NCBI GenBank assembly: GCA_008012315.1
Contig: SSEL01000001.1
Coordinates: forward strand, 62,001-126,000
Length of the DNA: 64,000 nucleotides
Direction: 5' to 3'
Origin: Rhodospirillaceae bacterium
GTDB lineage: Bacteria > Pseudomonadota > Alphaproteobacteria > Dongiales > Dongiaceae
A program made the translations under genes and the position numbers. This document shows positions 26,641 through 35,246 of this stretch, in pieces (the stretch's first letter is position 1; the number at the start of each line of letters is the position of its first letter). Below the pieces are notes generated by a model. That model saw only the letters and a program-made list of their open reading frames with translations. It was not told the DNA's origin and searched no databases.

Positions 26641-27924
26641 ATGGATGGGCAATTTCCCGACCCCGCGGCAGGGATCGCCGTGGAAGCCATGCCGGCCGCG
26701 GCGGCCGGCATCGGCGGCAACCGGGCGGTCTCGACCTGGTTCTTCGCCATGGCCGGGGCGGTCGTGGTGCTCAACCTGTTTTCCGCCCAGCCGCTGGTCG
26801 ATGTGATCGGGCCGGCGATCGGCCTGGCGCCTAGCGCCTATGGCCTGGTCTCGATGCTCACCCTCCTCGGCTATGCCGCCGGCCTGATCCTGCTGGTGCC
26901 GATGGTGGATCTCACCGAGAACCGCCGGCTCATCCTGCAGATGCTGGTCGGCGATGTCCTTGCCTTGACGGTCGCCGCTTTGGCGCAGCAGTCCTGGATC
27001 TTCCTCGCCGCCAGCTTCGCCCTCGGCATGACCATGAGCGTCATCCAGATGCTGGTCCCGCTGGCCGCGTCGCTGAGCCCGGAATCCCAGCGTGGCCGCG
27101 TGGTCGGCAATGTCATGAGCGGCCTGATGCTCGGCATCATGCTGTCCCGCCCCTTGGCCAGCCTGATTGCCGAATATCTCGGCTGGCGCAGCGTCTATGG
27201 CCTGTCGGCCATTGCGGTGGCGCTGCTGGTCGTGGCACTGACCTTGCGGCTGCCGCGGCGGCGCCCGGCGCCCGGTCTCTCTTATGCAGCCTTGATCGGC
27301 TCGCTCTGGACCTTGATGCGATCTGAGAAAGTGCTGCGCCTGCGCGCTGCCACTGCGGGCCTGTGCTTCGGCAGCTTCAGCCTGTTCTGGACCGCCATTG
27401 CCCTGCGCCTGCATGCGGCCCCCTTCCAGCTATCGGCCAATGGCCTGGCCGCCTTCGCCCTCGCCGGTGTCGGCGGGATCGTCATGGCGCCTTTGGCCGG
27501 CCGGCTCGGCGATCGTGGCTGGGGTGAAGCCGCCGCCGTCATCTCCGATCTCCTGGTCATCGGCGCCATGGCCCTGGCCTGGCTGGCCGGCAGCGATGGT
27601 CTCGCCAGCCATCCGGCCTGGGCGCTCGGCCTCATGGTGGCCGCGGCTTTGCTGCTCGATCTCGGCGTGGTCGGCGACCAGACGCTGGGTCGGCGCGCAA
27701 TCAATCTGCTCAATCCGGCGGCACGCGGCCGGCTGAACGGCCTTTTCACCGGCAGCTTCTTTATCGGCGGCGCCTGCGGCTCGCTGGCGGCAGGTGCCGC
27801 CTGGGTCTGGGCCGGCTGGAGCCTGATCTGCCTGCTGGCGATCCTGGCCGGCGCGGCCGCCTGCTTGCTCTCACTCCTGGATTGGTTCGGCACCAAAAGC
27901 CGGTCGGTGCGAAAAATCGGCTAG
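26641..27924 (+). CDS. MFS transporter (drug/sugar efflux type)
   Basis: 427 residues from ATG 26641, with AAAGGA 9 bases upstream; the earlier ORF start is rejected. Twelve hydrophobic segments are visible, starting with 'STWFFAMAGAVVVLNLFSAQ'. A signature-like loop 'LLVPMVDLTENRRLIL' lies between helices 2 and 3. It resembles the DHA1/YnfM-type exporters. Likely controlled by the divergent LysR gene. Substrate unknown. Confidence 0.85.
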   Translation: MDGQFPDPAAGIAVEAMPAAAAGIGGNRAVSTWFFAMAGAVVVLNLFSAQPLVDVIGPAIGLAPSAYGLVSMLTLLGYAAGLILLVPMVDLTENRRLILQMLVGDVLALTVAALAQQSWIFLAASFALGMTMSVIQMLVPLAASLSPESQRGRVVGNVMSGLMLGIMLSRPLASLIAEYLGWRSVYGLSAIAVALLVVALTLRLPRRRPAPGLSYAALIGSLWTLMRSEKVLRLRAATAGLCFGSFSLFWTAIALRLHAAPFQLSANGLAAFALAGVGGIVMAPLAGRLGDRGWGEAAAVISDLLVIGAMALAWLAGSDGLASHPAWALGLMVAAALLLDLGVVGDQTLGRRAINLLNPAARGRLNGLFTGSFFIGGACGSLAAGAAWVWAGWSLICLLAILAGAAACLLSLLDWFGTKSRSVRKIG

Positions 27925-27936
27925 TGGCCTCCTTGA

Positions 27937-27992
27937 CCTCCGACTGTATTTCGATATATCTAATTCACGATATATCGAAATACAGTCGGAGG
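27937..27992. promoter_or_regulatory. Perfect 24-bp inverted repeat overlapping the padR ribosome site
   Basis: Two exact 24-bp arms (left 27937-27960, right 27969-27992) around an 8-bp spacer. Each arm contains the self-complementary GATATATC followed by GAAATACAGTC on the outer side. The right arm ends in GGAGG, 5 bases before the PadR start. The dyad is probably the autoregulatory operator; in RNA the stem would hide the ribosome site. Confidence 0.8.
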
Positions 27993-27997
27993 TTTGG

Positions 27998-28588
27998 ATG
28001 TTTTGGCATCATTCCCACAAAGATCCTTTCCAAAAAAGTGGCGAGCAGCGCCATGCGCGCGACGGCTTTGGCCGCATGTTCGGCCACGGCCATCACCATT
28101 TCGGCGGCAAGTTCGGCCGCGGCCGCATGGGCCGGTTCTTTGAACACGGCGATCTGCGCTACGTCATGCTGCAGCTGATCGCCGACAAGCCGCGCTACGG
28201 CTATGAAGTGATCAAGGAGATCGAAGAAAAACTGCACGGCGCCTATAGCCCCAGCCCCGGCGTCGTCTACCCGACCCTCACCCTGCTGGAAGAACTCGGC
28301 TATGCCTCGGTCAGTGCCGCCGAGGGCAGTAAGAAGCTCTATGCCATTACCCCCGAAGGCACCGCGTTTCTCGAGGCCAATCGCCCGACGGTCGACAACA
28401 TCTTCAACCGCATGGCGGAAAACCGTGCGGCCCATGGCGGCGCGCCGGCGCCGCAGGTGTTGCGGGCGATGGAGAATCTGAAAATGGCCATCCGCCTGCG
28501 CTTCATGCAGGCACCCCTCACCGAAGAACAAATCCGCCGCGTCGCCGCCGCGATCGATGCCGCTGCCCAAGACATCGAAAGGATCTGA
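27998..28588 (+). CDS. PadR-family regulator with His-rich N-terminus
   Basis: 196 residues. A His/Gly/Phe-rich lead of about 45 residues ('FGHGHHHFGGKFGRG') precedes the PadR winged helix ('LRYVMLQLIADKPRYGYEVI', 'SPSPGVVYPTLTLLEELGYA') and a C-terminal helical dimer part. This matches the YqjI subgroup, in which the His-rich lead binds metal (nickel or iron) and the protein controls iron-related genes. The perfect inverted repeat just upstream is the likely operator. The DUF2218 gene follows 1 bp after its stop. Confidence 0.88.
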   Translation: MFWHHSHKDPFQKSGEQRHARDGFGRMFGHGHHHFGGKFGRGRMGRFFEHGDLRYVMLQLIADKPRYGYEVIKEIEEKLHGAYSPSPGVVYPTLTLLEELGYASVSAAEGSKKLYAITPEGTAFLEANRPTVDNIFNRMAENRAAHGGAPAPQVLRAMENLKMAIRLRFMQAPLTEEQIRRVAAAIDAAAQDIERI

Positions 28589-28589
28589 G

Positions 28590-28931
28590 ATGACAGTATC
28601 GACCGACCAGACCGCCAATCAATCTGCGGCCCAACAGCCGGCCATCGCCGCCTTCACGTCGGAAGCCCGCATCGCAACCGGATCCGCGACGCGCTATCTC
28701 GGCCAACTCTGCAAGCATTTCGGCCATAAGGTGCCGGCGGCGCTGGAAGGCGATCACGGCTGGATCGCCTTCGATTTCGGGCGCTGCCATCTGGCGGCAA
28801 GCGACAGCGAACTCAGCCTGCACAATGCCTCGGCGACAGCCGAAGACCTGCAACGGCTGGAACAGGTGATCGCCAGCCATCTGGAACGCTTCGCCTTCCG
28901 GGAGAAATTGCAGATCACTTGGCAGCGTTGA
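28590..28931 (+). CDS. DUF2218 protein
   Basis: 113 residues from ATG 28590, one base after the PadR stop; the longer ORF start lies inside padR. The family pattern is 'ARIATGSATRYLGQLCKHFG' and 'IAFDFGRCHLAASDSELSLH'. DUF2218 proteins are often encoded beside, or fused to, siderophore-interacting ferric reductases, and YqjI-type PadR regulators control such reductases, so the pair may belong to iron or metal handling. No reductase gene is in the window. Confidence 0.8.
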   Translation: MTVSTDQTANQSAAQQPAIAAFTSEARIATGSATRYLGQLCKHFGHKVPAALEGDHGWIAFDFGRCHLAASDSELSLHNASATAEDLQRLEQVIASHLERFAFREKLQITWQR

Positions 28932-28970
28932 GTAACCGGCTTAAAGGACCGCGAAGACCGGGGGCGTTAT

Positions 28971-30206
28971 TTACGCTTGGCCGGCCGGCGCGGTCCGGTC
29001 GTTTTGCAGCGATAGCGTCAGCAAGGTCAGAATGACCGTCACGACGCCGACGCCGAGATAAAGCGTGTGCAGCTCACCGAACAGCGTCTTGCTGTAACCG
29101 CCCAGCAGGTTGCCGGCGATGCCGCCAAGACCGAGCATCACATTGCCGAAGCCGAAAACCATGCTGGAAAAGGGCAGGGCGATCATCCGGCTGATATAGG
29201 CCGGCAACAGGCCATAGATCGCGCCATAGCTGATGCCGAAAGCGGCGGCCGCGACGAAGGGCAGCCAGCCGACCGGATAGAAAGCCATCAGGAGCGCTGC
29301 CAACATCAGCAAGGCCAGCGTCACCATGATCGCGCGTCGGATGCCGATACGGTCAGCCAGAAAACCGAGGATGGCGCCACCCGCCGCCGCCGCGAGGCCG
29401 AAGATCGTCCAGAGCAGACCGGTCGCCTGAATCGAGAAGCCGAGCTCGTTTCTGAGATAGGCCGCAAGATAGGTCTGGAACGGCATGTAAGCGACGCTGA
29501 TGAAAAACATCATCAGCAAGAGCAGCAGGACCAGCCGGGATTTCAGCAGCGTCAGCGCACCACGCAACCGTACTTTATTGCCGGCCGTCGATACGGCTTG
29601 CTTGGTGAGGACGCCAAGGCGGCCAAGAACGATCGCACCGACGACCACCAGGGCCAGCGTACCCAGACCCATGGCCAGCCAGACCGATCGCCAGCCCAAG
29701 GCCACCAGCAGGGGAGGGACCATCATGCCGTTCACCATCGCGCCATAGCCGCCGGCGCTGGAGAAAATGCCGAAGACCATCGCCCGGCCGCGTTCGGGAA
29801 TGTAACGGCTGACCACCTCGACCGTCGGGACCCAGATCGTCGAGGCAGTGGCGCCGAGGATCGTCAGGCCGATGCCCAGGACCCAAACGCCTCGCACCAT
29901 CGACAGCAAACTCAAGGTGACGGCACAGATGACGATCGCCAAAAGAACCAACCGCCCGCCGCCGATTTTCGGCGTCAAGATGCCGGCGGCCAGCGCGGCG
30001 ATCATATAGCCGGCCTGCGCGGCACCGGAGATCAGTCCGACTGTCGTATAGCTGATGCCGAGTGCCGCCTGCATGTCCGGCAGCAGAACCGGAAAGAGAT
30101 AGAGGCCGAGACCATAGGCGGCCGCCAGATAACAGGTGAAGAAAAAGGTGAGCAGGACGGCCAGCACGCCCGTCCGTTGCAATCTCGCCGTAGCAGCCAC
30201 CGGCAT
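28971..30206 (-). CDS. MFS transporter
   Basis: 411 residues from ATG 30206 with AAGGTGAGG just upstream; the ORF start at 30335 is rejected. Twelve hydrophobic segments are visible, the first 'TGVLAVLLTFFFTCYLAAAYG'-like region being typical of the monocarboxylate/OFA-type and YbfB-like transporters. The motif between helices 2 and 3 is 'GILTPKIGGGRLVLL', and the equivalent in the second half is 'GFLADRIGIRRAIMV'. It lies after the sugar ABC operon on the same strand but 135 bp away, so it may be separate. Substrate unknown. Confidence 0.85.
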   Translation of the reverse strand: MPVAATARLQRTGVLAVLLTFFFTCYLAAAYGLGLYLFPVLLPDMQAALGISYTTVGLISGAAQAGYMIAALAAGILTPKIGGGRLVLLAIVICAVTLSLLSMVRGVWVLGIGLTILGATASTIWVPTVEVVSRYIPERGRAMVFGIFSSAGGYGAMVNGMMVPPLLVALGWRSVWLAMGLGTLALVVVGAIVLGRLGVLTKQAVSTAGNKVRLRGALTLLKSRLVLLLLLMMFFISVAYMPFQTYLAAYLRNELGFSIQATGLLWTIFGLAAAAGGAILGFLADRIGIRRAIMVTLALLMLAALLMAFYPVGWLPFVAAAAFGISYGAIYGLLPAYISRMIALPFSSMVFGFGNVMLGLGGIAGNLLGGYSKTLFGELHTLYLGVGVVTVILTLLTLSLQNDRTAPAGQA

Positions 30207-30341
30207 AACCTCACCTTGCGACAGTTTCGGCCACAGCTTAGCCGCAAGCCAAGCGCCCCGGTAGAGGCGGAACCGACGGGAAGCGGTTTTACCGCGACAC
30301 GAATGCCAGGCCTGCGCAGTAGGCCCGTACCACAACCCGCC

Positions 30342-31472
30342 TCAGGAAATCCGCAAACCGGTTTCCGGATCGAACAGGCTGGCGCGGGACATGTCGGCGG
30401 CAAAGCGCGCAGTGCCGCCGGCCTGCTGCAGATCGCCGGGGCGCAGCCGCGCGGTGACCTGGTCGGCGCCCAGCCGCAAGGTGCCCAGGGTATCGGCCCC
30501 GGTCGGCTCCAGCACCTCGACCTGCGCCTCGAAGGACGCAAGATGCGGTGCGGCCGCCGTGCTGCTATTTGCCAGTGTCACAGTTTCCGGCCGGATGCCG
30601 AGAATGACCGGCCGGTCGATCCGCGCCTCAATAGCGGCATCCGCCGCCGCCAGATTAGCCGCTGCGAGCGGCAGGAAACTGGCGCCCGCCGCACCGGTCT
30701 TGCTGAGAATGCCGATCCGGCCGTCCTGGCGCCGCAGCTCGCCGTGAATGAAGTTCATGCCCGGCGAGCCGATGAATTCGGCAACATAGAGATTGGCCGG
30801 GCGCTCATAGATTTCCTGGGGTGCTGCGAATTGCTGCACCACGCCGTCGCGCATGATGGCGATGCGCGAGGCCAGGGTCATCGCCTCGATCTGGTCATGG
30901 GTGACATAGACGATGGTGGTGCCGAGGCGCTGATGCAGCTTTTTCAATTCGGTGCGCATCTCCACCCGCAGCTTGGCGTCGAGATTGGAGAGCGGCTCGT
31001 CGAACAGAAACACCTTCGGATCGCGCACCATGGCGCGGCCGATGGCGACACGCTGGCGCTGTCCGCCGGACAAGGCAGCCGGCTTGCGATCGAGCAGGTG
31101 ATCGATCTGCAGCACCGCCGCGACCTTCTCGATCGCCCGCTGCCGGTCCGCCTTGGCGACGCCACGCATCTCCAGGCCGAAGCCGAGATTGCGCGCCACC
31201 GTCATGTTGGGATAGAGCGCATAAGACTGGAACACCATGGCGATGTTGCGGTTCTTCGGATGCACCCGCACGATCGACTGGCCGTCGATCAGCACATCGC
31301 CGTCGCTGGGCTCGATCAAGCCGGCGATGATGTTGAGCAGGGTCGACTTGCCGCAACCGGATGAGCCGAGCAGGACCAGGAACTCGCCATCCTCAAGATC
31401 GAGATCGATGCCTTTCAGCGTCTCGACCGGACCGTAGCGCTTCTTGATGCCCTGCAAAGTCAGTGTCGCCAT
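30342..31472 (-). CDS. CUT1 sugar ABC transporter ATPase (UgpC/MalK-like), module 1
   Basis: 376 residues from ATG 31472; the long ORF start is inside the kinase gene. Walker A is 'GSSGCGKST', the signature is 'LSGGQRQRVAIGRA', Walker B is 'VFLFDEPLSNLD' and the switch is 'VYVTHDQ'. A C-terminal TOBE-like domain of about 140 residues follows ('RPVILGIRPETVTL'), as in MalK/UgpC. Last gene of a six-gene minus-strand operon with binding protein, two permeases, SIS protein and PfkB kinase. Confidence 0.92.
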   Translation of the reverse strand: MATLTLQGIKKRYGPVETLKGIDLDLEDGEFLVLLGSSGCGKSTLLNIIAGLIEPSDGDVLIDGQSIVRVHPKNRNIAMVFQSYALYPNMTVARNLGFGLEMRGVAKADRQRAIEKVAAVLQIDHLLDRKPAALSGGQRQRVAIGRAMVRDPKVFLFDEPLSNLDAKLRVEMRTELKKLHQRLGTTIVYVTHDQIEAMTLASRIAIMRDGVVQQFAAPQEIYERPANLYVAEFIGSPGMNFIHGELRRQDGRIGILSKTGAAGASFLPLAAANLAAADAAIEARIDRPVILGIRPETVTLANSSTAAAPHLASFEAQVEVLEPTGADTLGTLRLGADQVTARLRPGDLQQAGGTARFAADMSRASLFDPETGLRIS

Positions 31473-31494
31473 AACCCGTTCGATCCCTTTCGTC

Positions 31495-32406
31495 TCAACT
31501 GGCGGCGTCGTCGCGCCGGGGCAGGGTGGAGACCGCGCGCGAGGCGACATTGACGCCGGCCGCGAGCGCGGCATCGATATCGGCACCCTGCGCCATCGCC
31601 GCCAGGTAACCGGCATTGAAGACATCGCCGGCGCCGATCGTATCGACCGGCGTCACTTTCGGCGCCGCCACCCGCACGATCCGGCCGAGATGCTGGCCCA
31701 TGGCGCCGGCCGCGCCAAGCTTCACCACCAGCCGCGCCGCCGACGGCAAAAGCCGCCCGATGCGCTCCAGCGCCGCCTCGACCGTCTGGGTGCCGGCCAG
31801 CGAGGTGATCTCCACTTCATTGACCAGGAAATGCGTGCAATAGGGCAGCCAGGCCCGCGTCATGGTCAGGATTTCCGGCGTCCAACCCTGGATCGGCCAA
31901 CCGGTATCGAGGGCAATCTCGACATCATGTGCCAGCAGCCAGGTGAACAAGGCGGCATAATCGGCGGTCAGCCGCTCGGTCAGATAGCAGCCGGCCATCA
32001 GCGCGATGCCGCCGCGCAAGGCCTCGATATCCAGGCAGCTTTGCACCTCGGCGAGACTGAGCAGCGGGATATGGCCCGGCATGGTGAAGAAGGTGCGCTC
32101 GCCATCCGGATGGGTGACGCCGACGGAAAAGGTCGTCGCCGTCTGCTCGACCGGCCAGGCCGCGCTGTGGATGGCAAAGCTTTCGCGCAGCCAGGCGCCG
32201 AAATGATCGTTGCCGGTATTCGCCGCGAGCTGGAACGGCACGCCCATCGCATCCAGCGCCAAGGCGGTGTTGCCGACCGCGCCGCCGACCCGGATCTCGC
32301 CGTGATCGACCATGATCTCGGTGCCGGGACGCGGCCAGGGCACGGCAGCACCGATGATGATGTCGGTATTGACGTTGCCGATGAGGGCGAGGGGACGCAT
32401 GGCCAT
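31495..32406 (-). CDS. PfkB-family sugar kinase, module 1 (fructosamine kinase candidate)
   Basis: 303 residues from ATG 32406, or 301 from ATG 32400, which has GGCGG at better spacing. The N-terminal PfkB motif region is 'GGAVGNTALALDAMGVPF' and the active-site motif is 'PVDTIGAGDVFNAGYLAAMA' with the catalytic Asp. It phosphorylates the 6-hydroxyl of a sugar derivative. It lies 19 bp after a SIS-domain deglycase candidate in an ABC transporter operon; a kinase plus SIS pair is the enzyme set of FraD/FraB and FrlD/FrlB type Amadori degradation. The substrate is inferred only. Confidence 0.8.
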   Translation of the reverse strand: MAMRPLALIGNVNTDIIIGAAVPWPRPGTEIMVDHGEIRVGGAVGNTALALDAMGVPFQLAANTGNDHFGAWLRESFAIHSAAWPVEQTATTFSVGVTHPDGERTFFTMPGHIPLLSLAEVQSCLDIEALRGGIALMAGCYLTERLTADYAALFTWLLAHDVEIALDTGWPIQGWTPEILTMTRAWLPYCTHFLVNEVEITSLAGTQTVEAALERIGRLLPSAARLVVKLGAAGAMGQHLGRIVRVAAPKVTPVDTIGAGDVFNAGYLAAMAQGADIDAALAAGVNVASRAVSTLPRRDDAAS

Positions 32407-32425
32407 ATCCGCCGGTTCTTTCCGC

Positions 32426-33451
32426 TTACTCGACCCGCGTGACCTTGCCGCTGCGGATCGGCGTGCCGACATCGGCGACGCGGCGGCGGGCGATCTCGAT
32501 GACCAGGCGCTGCGCCGGTGGCAGCAAGGCAAGATTGGCGGCGAGGTCCCTGGCCTGGCCGACACTGACCTGCAAGGCGCCGGACTTGCTGTCCTGGCCG
32601 CTGGCATCGATCAGCACGGTCGGCGAGCCGGCCGCCACGGTCTGCCGCGCGAGGTCTTCGCACAGACCCGCCGCCGGCTCATCGCCGCGCACCACCACGA
32701 CGCCCACCTTGGGACCGAGGATTTCCAGCGGCCCGTGGCGGAACTGTCCGCCCTCCAGCGCATAGGCCGGCATGCGGGCCAGTTCCATCGCGCCCAGCGC
32801 CGCACCTTCGGCCAGGCCGCGCAGGCCGCGACCGGAAAAGACGATGGTCTCGCAATCCTGCAGCTTGTCAGCGGCGGCCGTGATATCCGGATCGATCGGC
32901 GCCTGCAGGATCTGCAACGCCGCGGCGGGATCGACGCCCAGTTCCGCCAGCACCCGCTGATGCAGGGCAAGGCTGATCAGCAGGCTGCGCGTCGCCGCAA
33001 AGGCCTTCTCCGACCCGCCCGCGCCGATCAGCGAGGGGCAGGTCCTGGCCAATGTCGAGCCGCCTTCCAAAGTCAGGCCGAATACATCCGCCCGCGCGCC
33101 GAAGCTCTCGAACAGGCGATGCACTTCGGCGGATTCGCCCGATTGCGAGGTGACGATGACGGTCGCATCGGCCAGATCGAGCGGCGTATAGAGCTGTTCG
33201 GACAGGGTCAGCGCGAGGCACCGTATGTCCTGCGCGCGGTAATCCGGCTCCGCCATGCGGTTGACCGCCTGCGAGCCGCCCATGCCGAGCAGGATGAGGC
33301 GCCTGGTCCGCTTGACCGAGGCGGCGATCTGCGCCGCGACCTCGCCATTGGCATGATAGGAGTCCAGGGCGTCACGATGCTGTTTCGACATTTCGTGATG
33401 GAGGGCGGCGAGGCCGGCCGGGATGGCGGCGTCGGCGGTAGGCGTGGTCAT
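32426..33451 (-). CDS. SIS-domain sugar-phosphate deglycase/isomerase, module 1
   Basis: 341 residues with two SIS domains as in the GlmS isomerase half. The first has 'LILLGMGGSQAVNRMAE' and 'VIVTSQSGESAEVHRLFE'; the second has 'TIVFSGRGLRGLAEGAALGA'. 'LEGGQFRHGPLEILGP' matches the loop 'EFRHGPLE' that carries the key His in FrlB/FraB-type deglycases and in GlmS. There is no glutamine amidotransferase domain, so it is not a full GlmS. Likely cleaves a phosphorylated sugar-amine conjugate to hexose phosphate plus amine. AgaS-like isomerase/deaminase activity is the alternative. Confidence 0.78.
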   Translation of the reverse strand: MTTPTADAAIPAGLAALHHEMSKQHRDALDSYHANGEVAAQIAASVKRTRRLILLGMGGSQAVNRMAEPDYRAQDIRCLALTLSEQLYTPLDLADATVIVTSQSGESAEVHRLFESFGARADVFGLTLEGGSTLARTCPSLIGAGGSEKAFAATRSLLISLALHQRVLAELGVDPAAALQILQAPIDPDITAAADKLQDCETIVFSGRGLRGLAEGAALGAMELARMPAYALEGGQFRHGPLEILGPKVGVVVVRGDEPAAGLCEDLARQTVAAGSPTVLIDASGQDSKSGALQVSVGQARDLAANLALLPPAQRLVIEIARRRVADVGTPIRSGKVTRVE

Positions 33452-33454
33452 GAT

Positions 33455-34303
33455 CTATCCTTTCACACCGCCGGTGGTCAGACCGGCGATCAGGGATTTT
33501 TGCAGGAAGAAGCCGATCAGCACGGGCGGCACGGCGGCCAGCACGCCGGCCGTGGCGATCAGCCCGTAATCGGAGACACGGCCGCCGGCGAGATCGGCGA
33601 TCGCGACGGGCAGGGTCTTGGCCCGCTGATCGGCGGTGAAAAGCAAAGCATAGAAGAATTCGTCCCAGGCCAGCAGGAAGGCGAACAGGCCGCCGGTCGC
33701 CAGAGCGGGACCGGCGAGCGGCAGGGTGATGCGGCGCCAGATCTGGTCCAGCCGCGCACCATCGATCATCGCCGCCAATTCGATTTCCTGCGGGATATTG
33801 TCGAAGCTGCTTTTCAGCAGCCAGGTGGTGAAGGGGGCGAGGATGCTGAGATAGACCACCGCCAAGCTGAAGACCGAATTGAGGGCGCCGAGCGCGGCGA
33901 GCGCAAAATAGAGCGGCACCACCAGCGCCACCGGCGGCAGCATATAGGTGGCGACCACGGCATAGAGCGCCAGCCGTTGCCGGCCCGGCGAGCGTGACAC
34001 CGACCAGGCCCCCGGTATCGCCACCAGCAAGGCGCCCAGGGTCGCCATGGTGGCGACGGCCAGGCTGTTGCGCATCGAGGCGAGGAAGGCTTCGCCGGCA
34101 CTGTTCTCGGCCACGGTCAGCAGTTCTACATAGCGATGGAAGTCGATATGACGAGGCATCCAGCGCAGCGGAATGGTGGTGAGATCGTTGGTGGTGCTGA
34201 CACTCATGATCAGCATCCAGAGGATCGGCGTCAGCAGGAACAGCGCCAGAAGCAAAGCGCAAAGATGCACGAAGAAGCTGAGCCAGGGATTTTGCCGTTC
34301 CAT
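33455..34303 (-). CDS. CUT1 ABC transporter permease (MalG/UgpE-like), module 1
   Basis: 282 residues, six membrane helices. The coupling motif is 'EIELAAMIDGARLDQIWRRI', the EAA loop expected of MalG-type permeases. It ends with 'IAGLTTGGVKG', the usual terminus of this subgroup. Its stop is 3 bp from the SIS start. It pairs with the permease encoded just upstream at 34323-35207. Confidence 0.9.
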   Translation of the reverse strand: MERQNPWLSFFVHLCALLLALFLLTPILWMLIMSVSTTNDLTTIPLRWMPRHIDFHRYVELLTVAENSAGEAFLASMRNSLAVATMATLGALLVAIPGAWSVSRSPGRQRLALYAVVATYMLPPVALVVPLYFALAALGALNSVFSLAVVYLSILAPFTTWLLKSSFDNIPQEIELAAMIDGARLDQIWRRITLPLAGPALATGGLFAFLLAWDEFFYALLFTADQRAKTLPVAIADLAGGRVSDYGLIATAGVLAAVPPVLIGFFLQKSLIAGLTTGGVKG

Positions 34304-34322
34304 GCCGGGCGCTCCGTACCGC

Positions 34323-35207
34323 TTATTTCAGCTCGCCCTGCTTGCGCAGGATGGTGACATAACCGGCGATCAACAAGGCGCTGATCAACACCATGATGAG
34401 GGCGATCGATCCGCCGAGGCCTGCCTGTTGGAACGAAAAAGCCTGCTGATAGACCAGGATGCTGATCGTCTTGGTGCTGTTGGCCGGGCCGCCGCGGGTC
34501 ATCACCCAGATGATGTCGAAGACCTTGAAGGCCTCGATGATCCGCAGCACCACGGCGACGGTCAGCGGACCGATCAGATAAGGCAGGATGACGGCGCGGA
34601 AACGCGACCAGGGGCCTGCCCCGTCGATCACCGCCGCCGCGCGCAATTCGCGCGGCACCGATTGCAAGGCGGCCAGTGCAATCAGCGCCACCAGCGGGAA
34701 ATTCTTCCAGACATCGGCAAGGCAGATGGCATAGAGCGCACTGCCCGGTTCGCCCAGCCAGGAGCGATAGGCATCGATCAGGCCAACTTGGGTGAAGAGC
34801 GCATTGAAGGCGCCGAAATCGGGATTGTAGATGAGGCGCCACATCGTGGCATTAACCACCGTGGGCAGCGCCCAGGGCAGGATCATCAAGGCGCGGACGA
34901 TGCCGCGTCCGTGGAATTTCTGATCGAGCAGCAGGGCCGCCAGGAGGCCCAGCAGGAATTCCGCACCGACCGAAATCAGCACGAAGCGAATCGTCGTCCA
35001 GACCACCTCATAGAAGGCCGGCGCCGCCAGCACACGCTGGAAATTGGCCAGGCCCAGCCAATGCACATCGCCGCCCAGCAGTTTCGCATCGGTGAAACTG
35101 ACCGCGACGGTCTTGGCGAGGGGCCAGCCGATGATGAAGGTCATCAGAGCGAGCAGGGGGGCCAGCAACAGCCAGCTCCGCAGACTCATCCAATTTCCAT
35201 TCATCAT
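34323..35207 (-). CDS. CUT1 ABC transporter permease (MalF/UgpA-like), module 1
   Basis: 294 residues, six membrane helices. The EAA coupling loop is 'ELRAAAVIDGAGPWSRFRAV'. 'PWALPTVVNATMWRLIYNPD' is typical of the MalF/UgpA subfamily. It lies 39 bp after the binding protein gene and 19 bp before the MalG-like partner. Confidence 0.9.
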   Translation of the reverse strand: MMNGNWMSLRSWLLLAPLLALMTFIIGWPLAKTVAVSFTDAKLLGGDVHWLGLANFQRVLAAPAFYEVVWTTIRFVLISVGAEFLLGLLAALLLDQKFHGRGIVRALMILPWALPTVVNATMWRLIYNPDFGAFNALFTQVGLIDAYRSWLGEPGSALYAICLADVWKNFPLVALIALAALQSVPRELRAAAVIDGAGPWSRFRAVILPYLIGPLTVAVVLRIIEAFKVFDIIWVMTRGGPANSTKTISILVYQQAFSFQQAGLGGSIALIMVLISALLIAGYVTILRKQGELK

Positions 35208-35246
35208 CGGCTGTCCAGTGGAGCCCAGAAACTTACAACCCGCAAC

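Noticed and set aside
29067-31364. 765-codon plus-strand ORF
   Set aside because: Antisense to an MFS transporter and a UgpC-like ATPase with intact motifs.
32426-33451. Complete GlmS glucosamine-6-phosphate synthase
   Set aside because: Only the SIS isomerase-like half is present; there is no N-terminal Cys glutaminase domain.
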